From contig JABDQT010000187.1 in assembly GCA_013042165.1 (NCBI GenBank), forward strand, positions 1 through 6,840: a DNA stretch of 6,840 nt, read 5' to 3'. This stretch comes from Kiritimatiellales bacterium. Its GTDB lineage: Bacteria; Verrucomicrobiota; Kiritimatiellia; Kiritimatiellales; Pontiellaceae. Below, in pieces: positions 5,746 to 6,840 of this stretch. Under the pieces are notes generated by a model. It saw only the letters and a program-made list of their open reading frames with translations, did not search any database and was not told the origin of the DNA. The translations under genes and the position numbers were made by a program. The first letter of the stretch is position 1. The number at the start of each line of letters is the position of its first letter.

Positions 5746-6294
5746 TTAAAGCCCGGGAACGGAAAGGCCCACGCCGAATTCCTTGAGCTTGCCGGCATAC
5801 AGATTGAACTGCTCCATCAGGCTATCGTATTGCCCTTTGTATGCCTCCAGCTGTTCCTTGACCACCTTGCCCTTCGCGCTGTAGCGCTTATACCAGGCCA
5901 TCTCCTTATACTGGGTGGTCAGGTCGCTGATCTGCGCTTTCTTCTCGGCGAGCAGGATCCTGTACTGTTCCGCATAGGCCATCAGGCTTTCCGGTGTCAT
6001 GGTGCCGATCATTTCCTTCAGTGCCTCGGGCGACAGATTCAGATTGGCCATGATGTCTTCGGCCTTGACGGTAATGGCCTCGACGGCCGCTTCGGCCTTG
6101 GCGGTGGCATCCGCAACCACGGCTTCAGCCTGCTGGGTGGCTTTTTCAACTTCCGTGGCAGCCTGCGCTTTGGCGGTCTCGGCCTTTTCCGAGAGCCCCG
6201 AAAGATCGGTATTGAGGCCGCCGTCTTCATTCTTGATAAAACCGGTGGAAAGTACCGTGGCCACCGCACATGCAATCAAACCAATGTGTTTCAT
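5746..6294 (-). CDS. Exported Ala-rich coiled-coil protein, unknown function
   Basis: 182 residues. The N-terminus MKHIGLIACAVATVLSTGF is a short hydrophobic signal peptide or anchor without a lipobox. Residues about 34-82 are rich in Ala, Glu, Lys and Thr (EKAETAKAQAATEVEKA and similar) with the amphipathic helix repeats of coiled coils or LEA-like proteins. A region with NLSPEALKEMIGTMTPESLMAYAEQ (86-110) follows. A second, Lys/Tyr-rich helical part (about 111-172) ends in FGVGLSVPGL. The start is firm: AAGGAG (complement of 6301-6306) lies 6 nt before the ATG. It follows the phosphofructokinase gene after 110 bp on the same strand and ends in a strong terminator, probably a unit of its own. 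I do not recognise a family; an envelope structural or stress role is only a guess. A 273-codon plus-strand frame over it is a shadow. Confidence 0.85.
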   Translation of the reverse strand: MKHIGLIACAVATVLSTGFIKNEDGGLNTDLSGLSEKAETAKAQAATEVEKATQQAEAVVADATAKAEAAVEAITVKAEDIMANLNLSPEALKEMIGTMTPESLMAYAEQYRILLAEKKAQISDLTTQYKEMAWYKRYSAKGKVVKEQLEAYKGQYDSLMEQFNLYAGKLKEFGVGLSVPGL

Positions 6295-6404
6295 GATATA
6301 CTCCTTTTCGTTGCTCTTTATGAATCAGATGCAGAAAGAATTATGGAAGCGGATCCATCTGTACAGCTTTGAAACGCCTGATATTCGGCTCGAAGCAAAT
6401 GCCG

Positions 6405-6840
6405 CTACCGGGCCCTGGCCACGGGTACGCGTTTGAGCTTCCCGGTTTTGGGCAATGGTCCGACGATCGGGGACGCATAGTCGATAAACGCCTGCGTGAC
6501 ATGGTTGCCCGCGGCATTGATAAATCGGTTGGGCATGTGCTGCGTCTCCTTCGCAACGCTTTTGAGCGTCACGCGTTTGAATTCGACCACATACTTTTTT
6601 CCCGGCTTGCGCTTGATGGCAATCGAGCCGTCAATGTTGCCGCTGATGGCCTCCTTGACCGCAGTGGCCCCGACGCTGAACGCTTCTTTGGCATCGGTTT
6701 CGGAAACGCATCCAACGAAGGAGCGTTGCAGGTAGCCGAAGGTATCGGCCCGCACGCGGGTGATGTTGGTTTTGTTTTTTATTTCGCCGGCCAGGATGTC
6801 GCCGAGCGCGCCGGTTCCGCTCAGCTGTACGTTGCCGTGC
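6405..6840 (-). CDS. 6-phosphofructokinase, C-terminal part, probably pyrophosphate-dependent
   Basis: 144 C-terminal residues; the frame is open through the right edge, so the gene begins outside. A GTG at 6755 is an internal Val codon, not the start. The visible part begins HGNVQLSGTGALGDILAGEI and contains RVRADTFGYLQRSFVG. This fits the phosphofructokinase signature for fructose-6-phosphate binding (R-x4-G-H-x-Q-R-[GS]-[GF]) with Tyr in place of His. Then come DGSIAIKRK, VAKETQHMPNRFINAAGNHVT-like and the tail PIVGPLPKTGKLKRVPV. The enzyme phosphorylates fructose 6-phosphate to the 1,6-bisphosphate in glycolysis. The QRSF variant and overall similarity to PPi-using enzymes, as I remember them, favour pyrophosphate as donor, but the residues that decide ATP versus PPi are outside the window. 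No clear terminator follows. Confidence 0.92.
   Translation of the reverse strand, partial: HGNVQLSGTGALGDILAGEIKNKTNITRVRADTFGYLQRSFVGCVSETDAKEAFSVGATAVKEAISGNIDGSIAIKRKPGKKYVVEFKRVTLKSVAKETQHMPNRFINAAGNHVTQAFIDYASPIVGPLPKTGKLKRVPVARAR

Noticed and set aside
6343..6358. Small hairpin ATGGA-N6-TCCAT after the phosphofructokinase gene
   Set aside because: Only a 5-bp stem and a poor T tract; not enough to call a terminator.
5551..6372. 273-codon plus-strand frame over the MATE end and the coiled-coil gene
   Set aside because: It runs through the terminator hairpin and antisense to a gene with a strong RBS and signal peptide; Gly/Phe/Leu-rich sequence is typical of a shadow of an Ala/Lys/Glu-rich gene.
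6405..6755. 116-residue protein starting at GTG 6755 as a separate gene
   Set aside because: The same frame stays open to the window edge and encodes conserved phosphofructokinase sequence before this codon, so it is an internal Val.

Overview
The window (about 55-58% GC by eye, with AT-richer gaps) carries eight genes: seven on the minus strand, two of them cut by the window edges, and one on the plus strand. It looks like a Gram-negative chromosome. Evidence for an outer membrane is an outer-membrane efflux lipoprotein, an efflux periplasmic adaptor and exported proteins. The sigma factor is of the short ECF-like kind I associate with the Rhodopirellula/Verrucomicrobium group. With a membrane anti-sigma beginning MTRYEELLSLYLDGD and a phosphofructokinase of the SFxG type, this suggests the PVC superphylum, perhaps Kiritimatiellota. 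That placement is inference from remembered family flavour, not a search.

Left part (1-2640, minus strand): a drug-efflux operon in the order TetR/CecR-like regulator, TolC/NodT-type outer-membrane lipoprotein, HlyD/RND-type adaptor. The regulator and the outer-membrane gene overlap by 4 bp (ATGA) and the adaptor follows after 12 bp. The inner-membrane pump is not visible and probably lies beyond position 1. A sigma-70-like promoter and a perfect 12-bp palindrome precede the regulator, as expected for autorepression.

Middle part (2642-4165, minus strand): an ECF-like sigma factor overlaps by 4 bp a single-pass membrane anti-sigma protein with a six-cysteine extracytoplasmic domain. After 92 bp comes a gene for a 70-residue exported protein whose mature part also has six cysteines, ending in a strong terminator. 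The Cys-rich gene has a 20-bp-phased direct repeat in its promoter region. I read this as a candidate metal- or redox-responsive envelope module, and it is the most interesting part of the window.

Right part (4281-6840): a plus-strand MATE exporter runs toward a minus-strand gene for an exported, Ala-rich coiled-coil protein of unknown function; a hairpin that works best as a minus-strand terminator lies between them. The far right holds the C-terminal 144 residues of a 6-phosphofructokinase, probably of a pyrophosphate-using clade. No RNA genes, CRISPR arrays, insertion sequences or integration sites were seen, and there is no gene-free stretch longer than about 160 bp.
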